Source: Mycolicibacterium porcinum
GTDB lineage: Bacteria > Actinomycetota > Actinomycetes > Mycobacteriales > Mycobacteriaceae
Length of the DNA: 64,000 nt
Direction of reading: 5' to 3'
Assembly: GCA_002086835.1 (NCBI GenBank)
Contig: MVIG01000003.1
Coordinates: 434,001 to 498,000 of the forward strand
In this document: piece by piece, positions 26,781-37,066 of the stretch
Layout: every line of letters starts with the position of its first letter
Position numbering within the stretch: position 1 is the stretch's first letter
Notes under the pieces: generated by a model
What the model was told of the DNA's origin: nothing
The model's database searches: none
What the model saw: only the letters and a program-made list of their open reading frames with translations
Translations under genes and position numbers: made by a program

Positions 26781-27529
26781 GACCGGATGATCTGTCCGCC
26801 GTCGACGTTGAAGATCTGGCCGGTGATCCACTTGGCCTGATCGCTCAGCAGGAACAGGCACATGCCGACGAGGTCTTCGGGCTGACCCATGCGGGACAAC
26901 GGGATTCCCTTGACGATGTCGTCCACCATCTCCTTGGGCGTGGTGGTGCGGTTGGCCTCGGTGTCGATCGGGCCTGGTGCGATGGCGTTGATCCGGATGT
27001 TCTGCCCACCCAGCTCACGCGACAACTGCTGGGTCAGTCCGTTGACGCCGACCTTGGCCAGACCGTAGTAGTTGGCGTACAGCCAGGCCGCGGTCGAGGA
27101 CTGGTTGACGATCGCGCCGCCGCCACGCTTGGCCATCTTGCGGTACACCGCGCGGGTGCACACCAGCGCGCCGTCGAGGTTCACGCTCATGAACTTCTTG
27201 TAGTAGTCCCAGTCGACGGTGAGCAGGAAGTCCAGCTTCATGCCGCCGAAGATCGCGGCGTTGTTGACCAGGTAGTCGATGCCGCCGAACTCCGAAAGCG
27301 TCTGCGCCGCCATGTCCTTGGCCGAGTCGATGTCGGAGACGTCGACCCGCACCGCCAGCGCGTTGCCGCCCTCGCCCTTGATGCCGTCGGCGACCTTCTG
27401 CGCACCTTCGGTGTTGATGTCGGCCACCACCACTGCGGCACCTTCGCGTGCCAGCGCCTCGGCGTAGGCCTGGCCGATACCGCCACCGGCCCCGGTGACG
27501 ATGGCCACCTTGTTATCGAACTGTCCCAC
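26777..27529 (-). CDS. Short-chain dehydrogenase/reductase (Rv0769-like)
   Basis: A 250-residue SDR from GTG 27529 (GQFDNKVAIVTGAGGGIGQA), with the cofactor motif TGAGGGIG. NNAAIFGG is at about residue 90, and the catalytic Ser is in NQSSTAAW with the Tyr/Lys in YYGLAKVG. A C-terminal tail WITGQIFNVDGGQ is typical of FabG-like enzymes. It sits between aldA and the beta-hydroxyacid dehydrogenase and probably oxidises an alcohol intermediate of the same pathway; substrate unknown. Confidence 0.9.
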   Translation of the reverse strand: MGQFDNKVAIVTGAGGGIGQAYAEALAREGAAVVVADINTEGAQKVADGIKGEGGNALAVRVDVSDIDSAKDMAAQTLSEFGGIDYLVNNAAIFGGMKLDFLLTVDWDYYKKFMSVNLDGALVCTRAVYRKMAKRGGGAIVNQSSTAAWLYANYYGLAKVGVNGLTQQLSRELGGQNIRINAIAPGPIDTEANRTTTPKEMVDDIVKGIPLSRMGQPEDLVGMCLFLLSDQAKWITGQIFNVDGGQIIRS

Positions 27530-27549
27530 TGCGGTTCTCCTCTGTTCGC

Positions 27550-29019
27550 CTAGTTCGCGAGCGTCGCGACGCATTTGATCTCGGTGTATTCCTCGAAGCC
27601 GGCCAGGCCCATCTCGCGGCCGACTCCAGACTGCTTGTAGCCGCCGAACGGGGCATCGGCCGAGTACCAGATGCCGCCGTTGACGTTGACGGTGCCGACG
27701 CGCATCCTGGCGGCCACGGCCTGAGCGCGGGCGTCGTCGCCGGAGAACACCGTGCCCGACAGGCCGTACGGCGAGTCGTTGGCGATCCGCACGGCGTCGT
27801 CGTCCCCATCGTGGGCGATCACGGTCAGCACCGGACCGAAGATCTCCTCGCGCGACACCCGGGCGTTGTTGTCCAGGCCGGCGATCACGGTCGGTTCGAT
27901 GAAGAACCCGGTGTCGAGGTCGGCGGGACGCCCACCGCCGCAGGCGAACCGGCCGCCTTCCCGCAGAGCGAGATCGAGGTACGACTGCACCCGGTCACGC
28001 TGGCGAGCAGAGATCAGCGGGCCGCATACCGTGCGCTTGCTGTTGGGGTCACCGGGCTTGATGCCGCCCAGGGTGGCGGCAGCGGCATCGACGGCCTCGT
28101 CGTAACGGGCCCTGGGCACCACCAGACGAGTGGTAATTGCGCAGCCCTGGCCGGCGTGCATGGCCACCGTGAAGGCCGCCATCGAGCAGGCCCCGGCCAG
28201 GTCGGCGTCGTCGAGCACCAGGAACGCCGACTTGCCGCCCAGCTCGAGGAACACCTTCTTGAGCGTGAGCGCCGCGTCGGTCATCACCGCGCGTCCGGTA
28301 TTCGTCGACCCGGTGAACGAAACCATGTCCACCCGAGGATCTTTGGACAGCAGCGCACCCACCGAGTGATCATTCGAGGTGACGATGTTGATCACGCCGG
28401 CCGGGAAATCGGTCTGCTCGGCGATGATCTGGCCGACCGCCGCAGCCGCCCACGGGGTGTCCGGGGCCGGCTTGAGGATCAGGGTGTTACCCGCGGCCAG
28501 GGCCGGGCCGACCTTGGCCAGGTTGATCTGGTGTGGGAAGTTCCACGGGGTGATGGCGCCGACGACACCGACCGCCTCCCGGGCGATCTTGCGGTTGGTC
28601 GGGATGCCCTGCGGGGTGGCGTGGCCGAGATCGGTTGTCCACTCGTAGTTCTCGGCGGTGTCGGCCGAGAAGGCGAGATCGTCGATCGGGCCTTCCAGCT
28701 GCGCCCCGGCGGTGAGCATGCGCGGGGCACCCACCTCGGCGATCGTCAATTCCCGCAATTCCTCGACATTTTCGCGCAACGCATCACGCAACTGACGCAG
28801 GCAGCGCACCCGGAGCGCGGTGTTCGTCGACCAGTCGGTGTCGTCGAAGGCACGGCGGGCCGCTTCGATGGCATTGCCCATGTCCTCGGCGTCGGCGTCG
28901 GCGGCGACGCCGAGCACCTCCTCGGTGGCCGGGTTGACGGTCTCGAACACTCCGCCGCCCCCGGCGACGAGTTTCCCGTCGATAAGCAGTTGACTCTGGC
29001 GATCGGCCAGTACCGGCAT
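27550..29019 (-). CDS. aldA: NAD-dependent aldehyde dehydrogenase AldA (Rv0768-like)
   Basis: A 489-residue ALDH from ATG 29019 (MPVLADRQSQLLIDGK). The active site is intact: Asn160 in TPWNFPHQ, Lys183 in ILKPAPDTP, Glu259 in LELGGKSAF and the nucleophile Cys293 in HAGQGCAITTR. It oxidises an aldehyde to the acid with NAD(P)+. The frame upstream of 29019 continues but is antisense to the divergent tetR. It is the first gene of the leftward five-gene operon. An operator-like palindrome (29046-29057) sits 27 bp upstream of its start. Confidence 0.92.
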   Translation of the reverse strand: MPVLADRQSQLLIDGKLVAGGGGVFETVNPATEEVLGVAADADAEDMGNAIEAARRAFDDTDWSTNTALRVRCLRQLRDALRENVEELRELTIAEVGAPRMLTAGAQLEGPIDDLAFSADTAENYEWTTDLGHATPQGIPTNRKIAREAVGVVGAITPWNFPHQINLAKVGPALAAGNTLILKPAPDTPWAAAAVGQIIAEQTDFPAGVINIVTSNDHSVGALLSKDPRVDMVSFTGSTNTGRAVMTDAALTLKKVFLELGGKSAFLVLDDADLAGACSMAAFTVAMHAGQGCAITTRLVVPRARYDEAVDAAAATLGGIKPGDPNSKRTVCGPLISARQRDRVQSYLDLALREGGRFACGGGRPADLDTGFFIEPTVIAGLDNNARVSREEIFGPVLTVIAHDGDDDAVRIANDSPYGLSGTVFSGDDARAQAVAARMRVGTVNVNGGIWYSADAPFGGYKQSGVGREMGLAGFEEYTEIKCVATLAN

Positions 29020-29045
29020 CGGTGAACTCCACTTCAGAAGATTCT

Positions 29046-29057
29046 GGACAACTGTCC
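29046..29057. promoter_or_regulatory. Palindrome GGACA-NN-TGTCC upstream of aldA (copy 1)
   Basis: A perfect 12-bp palindrome with 2-bp centre AC, 27 bp before the aldA start codon. An identical half-site pair occurs at the tetR start (29203-29214). The repetition in the divergent gap argues for a genuine operator of the adjacent TetR protein controlling both transcripts. Confidence 0.6.
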
Positions 29058-29202
29058 GGCTGTCTCGCCTCGAACGATAGCCGCAGACAATGTCGAGTCG
29101 CAAGGGTGGACCCCAGCAGGCCACATCGGACAGGAGAATATGCAGTTCATCGCCGCCTTTCGGGATCCGCACTTGCCCAACCTCGATATCGTCGGATAAC
29201 TT

Positions 29203-29214
29203 GGACATGTGTCC
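29203..29214. promoter_or_regulatory. Palindrome GGACA-NN-TGTCC at the tetR start codon (copy 2), with -10 element
   Basis: The same palindrome with centre TG overlaps the GTG start at 29209. Just upstream ATAACT (29196-29201) is a plausible -10 hexamer, which would place the transcript start at or near the GTG. That implies a leaderless mRNA whose promoter is blocked when the palindrome is occupied. Confidence 0.6.
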
Positions 29215-29820
29215 AGCGATGCGGTGTCCGCAGTCACAGAGCCAACCCCGGAGCCAGGCAAGGAGGCCCCGCGCAACCGCCGGCAGGAAGAGACCTTCCG
29301 CAAGGTCCTGACCGCCGGGACCGAGATGTTGCGCGAATCGTCCTACGCCGATCTGACGGTGCGGGCGGTCGCCGCACGCGCCGGGGTCGCACCGGCCACG
29401 GCCTACACCTACTTCTCGTCGAAGAACCACCTGATCGCCGAGATGTACCTGGATCTGGTCAGCCGGTGCCCATACTTCACCGACGTCAACGACTCCATGA
29501 CCACCCGTGTCGACAAGGCGTTGCGGGCGCTGACGCTGGTCGTCGCCGACGAGCCAGAGGTGGCGGCCGCCTGCACCACAGCCCTGCTGGGCGGCGGCAC
29601 CGATCCGGCGGTGCGCAAGGTGCGTGACCGCATCGGCGCCGAGATCCACAAGCGCATCCGTTCGGCCGTCGGGCCCGACGCCGATTCCCGGATTGTCTCC
29701 GCATTGGAGATGACGTTCTTCGGCGCGCTCGTCAACGCCGGCAGCGGCGCCTTCACCTACCACCAGATCGCCGACCGATTGACCTATGTGGTCGGGCTCG
29801 TCTTGGGAGAAGACAAATGA
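29209..29820 (+). CDS. TetR-family regulator of the CYP123-CYP51 operon (Rv0767c-like)
   Basis: A 203-residue regulator from GTG 29209. After a charged 30-residue lead comes the helix-turn-helix (ADLTVRAVAARAGVAPATAYTYF, about residues 47-69) and a TetR_C domain. The stop overlaps the CYP123 start (ATGA), making it the first gene of the rightward P450 operon. With operators at its own start and before the divergent aldA, it probably controls both arms of the locus. The position matches Rv0767c. Confidence 0.9.
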   Translation: MSSDAVSAVTEPTPEPGKEAPRNRRQEETFRKVLTAGTEMLRESSYADLTVRAVAARAGVAPATAYTYFSSKNHLIAEMYLDLVSRCPYFTDVNDSMTTRVDKALRALTLVVADEPEVAAACTTALLGGGTDPAVRKVRDRIGAEIHKRIRSAVGPDADSRIVSALEMTFFGALVNAGSGAFTYHQIADRLTYVVGLVLGEDK

Positions 29821-31019
29821 CCTTGAATGCCGTCGAGCTGATCTTCGACCCGTACGACTATGACTTCCACGAGGACCCGTACCCGTACTACAAGCGGTTG
29901 CGGGACGAGGCCCCGATCTATCACAACGAAGAACTCAAGTTCTGGGCGCTGTCCCGGCATAGCGACGTGCTGCAGGGTTTTCGTAACAGCGTCACGCTGT
30001 CCAACAAGCACGGGGTGTCCCTCGACCCGATCTCACGCAACGACGAAGCGCACCGCGTCATGTCGTTCCTGGCGCTCGATGATCCCGGTCACCTCCGGCT
30101 GCGCACGCTGGTGTCCAAGGGCTTCACCCCGCGGCGCATCCGCGAACTGGAGGGCCGGGTCACCGAGATAGCCCACCAGCATCTGGACACCGCCCTGCAG
30201 AGCAGCACGTTCGATTTCGTAGACGATTTCGCCGGGAAGCTGCCGATGGACGTCATCTCCGAGCTGATGGGTGTACCCGAGGAGGACCGGGTCCGGATCC
30301 GCGCGCTGGCCGACGGTGTCATGCACCGTGAGGACGGTGTCGCCGATGTGCCCGAATCCGCGATCGCCGCCTCCGGGGAGCTGCTGGTCTACTACGCCGA
30401 CATGGTGAAGCAGCGCCGCAAGAACCGCAGCGACGATCTGACGTCGGCACTGGTGGAAGCGGAGATCGACGGAGATCGGCTCACCGACGACGAGATCATG
30501 GCCTTCCTGTTCCTGATGGTGGTCGCCGGTAACGAGACGACCACCAAACTTCTTGCCAATGCCGCATATTGGGGATACAAGAACCCCGGCCAGCTGGCTC
30601 CGGCGTTCGACAGCCACGACCTGGTCGTGCCGTGGGTCGAGGAGACTCTGCGCTATGACGCCTCCAGTCAGATCCTGGCCCGGCTGGTCACCGAGGACCT
30701 GACGTTCTACGACACCACGGTTCCCGCGGGGGATGTACTGGTGCTGCTGATCGGCTCGGCCAACCGCGATGAACGGGTCTTCGCGAATCCCGACGAGTAC
30801 CGGATCGATCGCGAGATCGGTCCCAAGCTGGTGAGTTTCGGTAGTGGTGCCCACTTCTGCCTCGGCGCGCACCTGGCGCGCATGGAGGCCAGGGTGGCGC
30901 TGACCGAGTTGTTCAAGCGAATCCGCGGATACGAGGTGGACGAGGCCAACGCCGTCCGCGTCCACTCCAGTTCCGTCCGCGGATTCGCACATCTTCCAAT
31001 CACGGTGGAGGCACGCTAA
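29817..31019 (+). CDS. cyp123: Cytochrome P450 CYP123-type
   Basis: A 400-residue soluble P450. The I-helix VVAGNETTTKLLANA, the K-helix EETLRY and the heme-binding FGSGAHFCLGAHLARME are intact. The gene order tetR-P450-SDR-cyp51-ferredoxin is that of Rv0767c to Rv0763c, where this P450 is CYP123. Substrate unknown; the operon partner CYP51 and the sterol-type enzymes nearby suggest a steroid or lipid. It ends directly before the SDR ATG with no gap. Confidence 0.9.
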   Translation: MTLNAVELIFDPYDYDFHEDPYPYYKRLRDEAPIYHNEELKFWALSRHSDVLQGFRNSVTLSNKHGVSLDPISRNDEAHRVMSFLALDDPGHLRLRTLVSKGFTPRRIRELEGRVTEIAHQHLDTALQSSTFDFVDDFAGKLPMDVISELMGVPEEDRVRIRALADGVMHREDGVADVPESAIAASGELLVYYADMVKQRRKNRSDDLTSALVEAEIDGDRLTDDEIMAFLFLMVVAGNETTTKLLANAAYWGYKNPGQLAPAFDSHDLVVPWVEETLRYDASSQILARLVTEDLTFYDTTVPAGDVLVLLIGSANRDERVFANPDEYRIDREIGPKLVSFGSGAHFCLGAHLARMEARVALTELFKRIRGYEVDEANAVRVHSSSVRGFAHLPITVEAR

Positions 31020-31829
31020 ATGGCCCGTTTCGAACCCCATCCCGCTCGCCGACCGGCCATCGTGGCCGGCGCGTCGTCCGGTATCGGCGCCGCCACGGCG
31101 ACCGAGCTGGCTGCGCACGGGTTCCCGGTCGCCCTCGGCGCACGCCGCGTCGAGAAATGCCAGGAGCTCGTCGACCAGATCACCGCTGCCGGCGGCGAGG
31201 CGATCGCATTGCCGCTCGACGTCACCGACGCCGAGTCGGTCAAGTCGTTCGTGCACAGCGCGACCGAGGCGCTCGGCGACATCGAGCTGCTGGTGGCCGG
31301 CGCCGGTGACACCTTCTTCGGTCAGCTGCACGAGATCAGCACGGACGAGTTCGAGAACCAAGTCCAGATTCACCTCATCGGCGCCAATCGCCTTGCCACC
31401 GCGGTGCTTCCGGGCATGGTGGAGCGCCGCCGCGGTGACATCATCTTCGTCGGCTCTGACGTGTCCCTGCGGCCGCGGCCGTACATGGGCGGCTACGGCG
31501 CCGCCAAGGCCGGACTGCTGGGCATGGCCAAGACCCTGCAGATGGAACTGGAGGGCACCGGGGTACGCGCCTCCGTCGTCCATCCCGGGCCCACCAAGAC
31601 CGCGATGGGCTGGAGCGCCCCGATGGACAAGGTCGGCGAGATGCTGGAGGACTGGGCCAAGTGGGGTCAGGCCCGGCACGACTACTTCCTGCGCGCCGCC
31701 GATCTCGCGCGGGCCATCACCTTCGTCGCGGAGACCCCCCGCGGCGGCTTCATCGCCGAACTGGAGATTCAGCCCGAGGCGCCGTTGTCTGACGTCAAGG
31801 ATCGCCAGAAGCTGAGAGTGGAAGGCTGA
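31020..31829 (+). CDS. Short-chain dehydrogenase/reductase (Rv0765c-like)
   Basis: A 269-residue SDR from ATG 31020. The cofactor motif is GASSGIGAAT, the catalytic set SDVSLRPRPYMGGYGAAKAG (Ser, Tyr, Lys), and VVHPGPTKTAMGW follows the active site. An Arg in the second strand (GARRVEK) suggests NADP(H) preference. It starts one base after the CYP123 stop and precedes cyp51 by 7 bp, so it is in the same operon and probably oxidises or reduces a P450 product. Confidence 0.9.
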   Translation: MARFEPHPARRPAIVAGASSGIGAATATELAAHGFPVALGARRVEKCQELVDQITAAGGEAIALPLDVTDAESVKSFVHSATEALGDIELLVAGAGDTFFGQLHEISTDEFENQVQIHLIGANRLATAVLPGMVERRRGDIIFVGSDVSLRPRPYMGGYGAAKAGLLGMAKTLQMELEGTGVRASVVHPGPTKTAMGWSAPMDKVGEMLEDWAKWGQARHDYFLRAADLARAITFVAETPRGGFIAELEIQPEAPLSDVKDRQKLRVEG

Positions 31830-31836
31830 GTAGAAC

Positions 31837-33448
<1,612 letters not shown>

Positions 33449-33460
33449 AAGGAATCGCCA

Positions 33461-34000
33461 ATGGCGTCAAGAGAAGCGCTGGAAGCCTGGTCGGATCGCT
33501 GGCTCAAGGCCAATCAGGAAGCCGAGAAGGCAGGTGACTGGAAGCCGCTGGCCGACTTCTACACCGAAGATGCCACCTACGGCTGGAACATCGGCCCCAA
33601 GGAAGACGTGATGTGCGTCGGCCGCGACGAAATCCGCGACGTGGCACTGGGTCTGGAGATGGAAGGCCTGGAGAACTGGGTCTACGAATACCAGCGGGTG
33701 CTGATCGACGAGAAGCAGAACGAGATCGTCGGCTTCTGGAAGCAGATCGCCAACAAGAGCGACGGCAGCCGCGACGAGATCTACGGCATCGGCGGCAGCT
33801 GGTTCCGGCTCAACGATCAACTGCTCATCGAGTGGCAGCGGGACTTCTTCGATTTCGGCCACGTTCAGAAGGCGTTCCTGAAGCTCATCGAGTCCGGCGA
33901 CCTCACCCCCACCATGCAGAAGCGCATCGAGCGCAGCCTGGCCGGCGAGAAGCTGCCGGGCTACTACCCGCTCGGCGAAGCTCCCGTGAAGATCTGGTAG
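33461..34000 (+). CDS. SnoaL/NTF2-like protein
   Basis: A 179-residue protein preceded by GAAAGGAATC (ribosome site) at 33448-33457. The N-terminal helix, DFYTEDATYGWN, VGRDEIRDVALG and VLIDEKQNEIVGFWKQ give the cone-shaped NTF2-like fold used by SnoaL cyclases and ketosteroid isomerases. The C-terminal 40 residues are an extra helical extension. No catalytic pair can be assigned. It is the last tightly spaced gene of the P450 operon; a 92-bp leader separates it from adhB. Probably binds or isomerises a hydrophobic intermediate. Confidence 0.8.
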   Translation: MASREALEAWSDRWLKANQEAEKAGDWKPLADFYTEDATYGWNIGPKEDVMCVGRDEIRDVALGLEMEGLENWVYEYQRVLIDEKQNEIVGFWKQIANKSDGSRDEIYGIGGSWFRLNDQLLIEWQRDFFDFGHVQKAFLKLIESGDLTPTMQKRIERSLAGEKLPGYYPLGEAPVKIW

Positions 34001-34007
34001 CTCCCGG

Positions 34008-34078
34008 CCAAGCAGTTGCTTGGGGGTGGGTGTGACCCACGCAACTAATAGCTCTAGTCTGTGGTCAACGGCTCTAGT
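34008..34078 (+). promoter_or_regulatory. adhB leader: hairpins followed by direct repeats GCTCTAGT
   Basis: Seen: hairpin CCAAGC-AGTT-GCTTGG (34008-34023); a second inverted repeat GTGGGT/ACCCAC (34026-34040); and two direct repeats GCTCTAGT at 34051-34058 and 34071-34078, spaced exactly 20 bp (about two helical turns). The first hairpin may terminate or attenuate the P450 operon transcript. The phased repeats look like an activator site for adhB. Confidence 0.4.
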
Positions 34079-34092
34079 GGAAGGCACACGTG

Positions 34093-35226
34093 ATGAAGAC
34101 CAAAGGCGCTCTCATCTGGGAGTTCAACCAACCTTGGACCATCGAGGAGATCGAGATCGGTGACCCCGTCAAGGACGAGGTCAAGATCCAGATGGAAGCC
34201 TCCGGCATGTGCCATTCGGACCACCACCTGGTGACCGGCGACATCCCGATGGCAGGGTTCCCGGTGCTCGGCGGCCACGAAGGCGCAGGCATCGTCACCG
34301 AGGTCGGCCCGGGTGTCGACCACATCCAGCCCGGCGACCACGTGGTGCTGTCGTTCATCCCGTCCTGCGGTGAATGTCCGGCGTGCCAGGAGGGCCTGCG
34401 GAACCTGTGCGATCTGGGCGCGGGCCTGCTGGCCGGCACCGCCGTGTCCGACGGCACCCACCGCATCCACGCGGTCAAGAACGGCCAGCCCGTCATCCCG
34501 ATGACCCTGCTTGGCACCTTCAGCCCGTACATGGTGGTGCACAAGAGCTCGGTCGTGAAGATCGATCCGTCCATCCCGTTCGAGGTGGCCTGCCTCGTGG
34601 GCTGCGGTGTCACCACCGGCTACGGCTCGGCCGTGCGCAGCGGTGACGTCCGCCCCGGCGACGACGTCGTCATCGTCGGCGTCGGCGGTGTCGGCACCGG
34701 CGCACTGCAGGGCGCGCTGGCCGCAGGCGCGCGCAACGTCTTCGCGGTGGATCCCGTTGAGTTCAAACGGGACAACGCGCTGAAGTTCGGCGCCACCCAC
34801 GCCTACCCCGACATCTTCTCCGCGATGGCCGGCGTCGCCGAGGTCACCCAGGGCCGGATGGCACACAAGACGATCGTCACCGTCGGTGAGCTCAAGGGCG
34901 AGGACATCGACCACTACATGAACATCACCGCCAAGGGCGGCACAGTGGTGGCCACCGCCGTCGCCAACATGGCCAGCAACGACGTGAAGCTCAACCTGTC
35001 GATGCTGACGCTGCTGCAGAAGCGCCTGCAGGGCACCATCTTCGGCGGCGGCAACCCGCACCACGACATCCCGCAGCTGCTGAGCATGTACAAGGCGGGC
35101 CGGTTGAACCTCGACGACATGGTCACCCGGCAGTACAAGCTCGAGCAGATCAACGACGGCTATGCCGACATGCTGGAAGGTCGCAACATCCGCGGCGTCA
35201 TCCGCTACACGGATGCCGATCGGTAA
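34093..35226 (+). CDS. adhB: Zinc-containing, NDMA-type alcohol dehydrogenase AdhB
   Basis: A 377-residue medium-chain dehydrogenase from ATG 34093, with GGAAGG 8 nt upstream; a GTG one codon earlier is possible. Catalytic zinc ligands are Cys40 (GMCHSDHH) and His62-Glu63 (GGHEGAG), with a third in VACLVGCG. The structural zinc uses Cys92, Cys95, Cys98 and Cys106. The nucleotide-binding motif is VGVGGVGTGALQGA. It matches Rv0761c AdhB, of the nitrosodimethylaniline-dependent group that keeps its nicotinamide tightly bound and is thought to pass electrons to mycofactocin. It oxidises an alcohol to an aldehyde. Confidence 0.92.
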   Translation: MKTKGALIWEFNQPWTIEEIEIGDPVKDEVKIQMEASGMCHSDHHLVTGDIPMAGFPVLGGHEGAGIVTEVGPGVDHIQPGDHVVLSFIPSCGECPACQEGLRNLCDLGAGLLAGTAVSDGTHRIHAVKNGQPVIPMTLLGTFSPYMVVHKSSVVKIDPSIPFEVACLVGCGVTTGYGSAVRSGDVRPGDDVVIVGVGGVGTGALQGALAAGARNVFAVDPVEFKRDNALKFGATHAYPDIFSAMAGVAEVTQGRMAHKTIVTVGELKGEDIDHYMNITAKGGTVVATAVANMASNDVKLNLSMLTLLQKRLQGTIFGGGNPHHDIPQLLSMYKAGRLNLDDMVTRQYKLEQINDGYADMLEGRNIRGVIRYTDADR

Positions 35227-35238
35227 CCACTCTACGGT

Positions 35239-35281
35239 TTGTGGAGCCGTAGCCGTCCTCAATACGGCTACGGCTCCACAA
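35239..35281 (+). terminator. Long hairpin terminator after adhB
   Basis: A perfect 18-bp stem (35239-35256 pairing with 35264-35281) and a 7-nt loop, 12 bp after the adhB stop. No U-tract follows, as in many mycobacterial intrinsic terminators. It separates adhB from the KSI-like gene, or attenuates read-through into it. Confidence 0.75.
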
Positions 35282-35305
35282 CTTATTGGGTAGGAAGGGT
35301 ATTAC

Positions 35306-35734
35306 GTGACCGAAACACACACCGAGACACCCGTGGTCGTCGCCTCGCGGTCGTCCTGGAAGTGCGTGCAATCCGGTGATCGTGAGGGCTGGCTGGCGCT
35401 CATGGCCGACGACGTCCTGGTCGAGGACCCGATCGGGGAGGCCGTCACCAACCCCGACGGTACCGGCGTGCGCGGCAAGGAAGCCCTCGGCGCTTTCTAC
35501 GACGCCAACATCGGGCCCAACGAGCTGACCGTCACGTGCGAGGAGACGTTCCCGTCCAGCTCGCCGAACGAGATCGCTTACATCCTGGTGCTGCGCACCA
35601 AGTTTCCGAACGGGTTCACCGCCACCGTGCGCGGCGTCTTCACCTACAAGGTGAACGACGAAGGTCTGATCACCAACCTGCGCGGCTACTGGAACCTGGA
35701 GGCCATGCAGTTCGCCGAGGCAGATGCCGATTAG
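35306..35734 (+). CDS. Ketosteroid isomerase-like NTF2 protein (Rv0760c-like)
   Basis: A 142-residue protein from GTG 35306, with GGAAGGG upstream. The fold elements SRSSWKCVQSGDREGWLALMADD, VEDPIG, RGKEALGAFYD and VRGVFTYKVNDEGLITNLRGYW are those of the ketosteroid-isomerase/NTF2 family. Rv0760c is a steroid-binding member. Acidic residues sit in the usual pocket positions, but catalysis is not proven. Its last 11 bp overlap the downstream SDR. The steroid-like pocket supports a sterol-related role for this locus. Confidence 0.85.
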   Translation: MTETHTETPVVVASRSSWKCVQSGDREGWLALMADDVLVEDPIGEAVTNPDGTGVRGKEALGAFYDANIGPNELTVTCEETFPSSSPNEIAYILVLRTKFPNGFTATVRGVFTYKVNDEGLITNLRGYWNLEAMQFAEADAD

Positions 35735-36587
35735 CGGCCCGCTCGCCGGCCGCGGCGCGATCGTGGTCGGCGGCACCCGCGGCATCGGGCTGGCAGTTGC
35801 CGAACTGCTCGCCGCCCAGGGCGCGGGGGTGGTGGTCAACGGTCGCGACGCCGATGCGGCAGCCGCTGCGGCACAGCGGGTTTCCGGTGTCGCGCATGCC
35901 GGGTCACCTGCCGACCCCAAGGTGGCCGACGCGCTCGTCGGCACCTGCGTCGCCGAGTTCGGCAGGGTCGACATCCTGGTCAACTGTGCCGGTACCGCTG
36001 AACCGGCGGGATCGTCCATCCTCAATGTGACCAGTGCCGAATTTCGCGAGCTGCTCGACGCGCACCTGGGCACGGTCTTCGAGACCTGCCGCGCGGCGGC
36101 GCCGAAGATGGTGGCCCAAGGCGGCGGTGCCATCGTCAACACCAGCTCCTTCGCCTTCCTCGGTGATTACGGCGGCAGCGGCTATCCCGCCGGCAAAGGT
36201 GCGGTCAACGGGCTGACCCTGGCCATCGCCGCCGAGCTCAAAGAACACGGGGTCCGGGCCAACGTGGTGTGCCCCGGTGCCCGCACCCGGTTGTCCACCG
36301 GGTCGGACTACGAGCAGCACATCGCCGAGCTCAACCGTCGCGGCCTGCTCGACGACGTCAGCATGCAAGGCGCGCTGGATGCCGCTCCGCCGGAATATGT
36401 CGCCCCGACGTACGCCTACCTGGCCAGCGACGAGGCCAAGGAGGTGACCGGCCGCATCTTCATCGCGGCGGGCGGGTTCATCGGCGAATTCGCCAGGCCC
36501 TCAACCGGTTTCATCGGATACCGCGACCATCACAGCACGCCGCCGTGGACGGTCGCGGAATTGCACGCGGCCATCTCCGGGGCCTGA
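35724..36587 (+). CDS. Short-chain dehydrogenase/reductase
   Basis: A 287-residue SDR starting within the 3' end of the KSI-like gene (11-bp overlap, so coupled). The cofactor motif is [12 protein letters not shown], the strand-end VVNGRDAD suggests NADP(H), NCAG is present, and the active site is NTSSFAFLG with YPAGKGA. The C-terminal tail of about 40 residues ([22 protein letters not shown]) is like the SDRs of the 17-beta-HSD4/multifunctional type. I do not recall an SDR between Rv0760c and Rv0759c, so this may be lineage specific. Substrate unknown, possibly a steroid. Confidence 0.85.
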   Translation: MPISGPLAGRGAIVVGGTRGIGLAVAELLAAQGAGVVVNGRDADAAAAAAQRVSGVAHAGSPADPKVADALVGTCVAEFGRVDILVNCAGTAEPAGSSILNVTSAEFRELLDAHLGTVFETCRAAAPKMVAQGGGAIVNTSSFAFLGDYGGSGYPAGKGAVNGLTLAIAAELKEHGVRANVVCPGARTRLSTGSDYEQHIAELNRRGLLDDVSMQGALDAAPPEYVAPTYAYLASDEAKEVTGRIFIAAGGFIGEFARPSTGFIGYRDHHSTPPWTVAELHAAISGA

Positions 36588-36649
36588 CCGAGTTCGGGAC
36601 GTCTCACGCTCGCGCTTGGCGGCTTCGCGGTCCTCACTATGCTTGCGAT

Positions 36650-37066
36650 ATGGCGTCCGTCTTCACGAAGATCATCAACGGAGAACTGCCCGGCCGATTC
36701 GTCTACGAAGACGATGACATCGTCGCGTTCCTGACCATCGCGCCGATGACGCAGGGCCACACGCTGGTGGTTCCCCGGGCCGAAATCGACAACTGGCAGG
36801 ACGTCGAGCCCGCGGTGTTCAGCCGGGTGATGGAAGTGTCACAGCTGATCGGCAAGGCTGTGTGCCAGGCTTTCGGCGCACAGCGCGCCGGCGTGATCAT
36901 CGCCGGCCTCGAGGTGCCCCACCTGCATGTGCACGTGTTCCCGGCCTACAACCTGGCCGACTTCGGCTTCGCCCACGTCGACAACAATCCGTCGGCCGAA
37001 TCCCTCGACGCCGCGCAGGCCAAGATCAAAGCCGCGCTGGCAGATCTGCAATCCTCGGCAAGCTGA
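36650..37066 (+). CDS. HIT-family nucleotide hydrolase (Rv0759c-like)
   Basis: A 138-residue protein from ATG 36650 ([20 protein letters not shown]). The histidine triad is His91-x-His93-x-His95 in [10 protein letters not shown]-terminal [10 protein letters not shown] and GHTLVVPR are typical of the HINT/HIT branch that hydrolyses nucleoside phosphoramidates or diadenosine polyphosphates. It is convergent with phoR, and the two genes overlap by 41 bp at their 3' ends. Confidence 0.93.
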   Translation: MASVFTKIINGELPGRFVYEDDDIVAFLTIAPMTQGHTLVVPRAEIDNWQDVEPAVFSRVMEVSQLIGKAVCQAFGAQRAGVIIAGLEVPHLHVHVFPAYNLADFGFAHVDNNPSAESLDAAQAKIKAALADLQSSAS

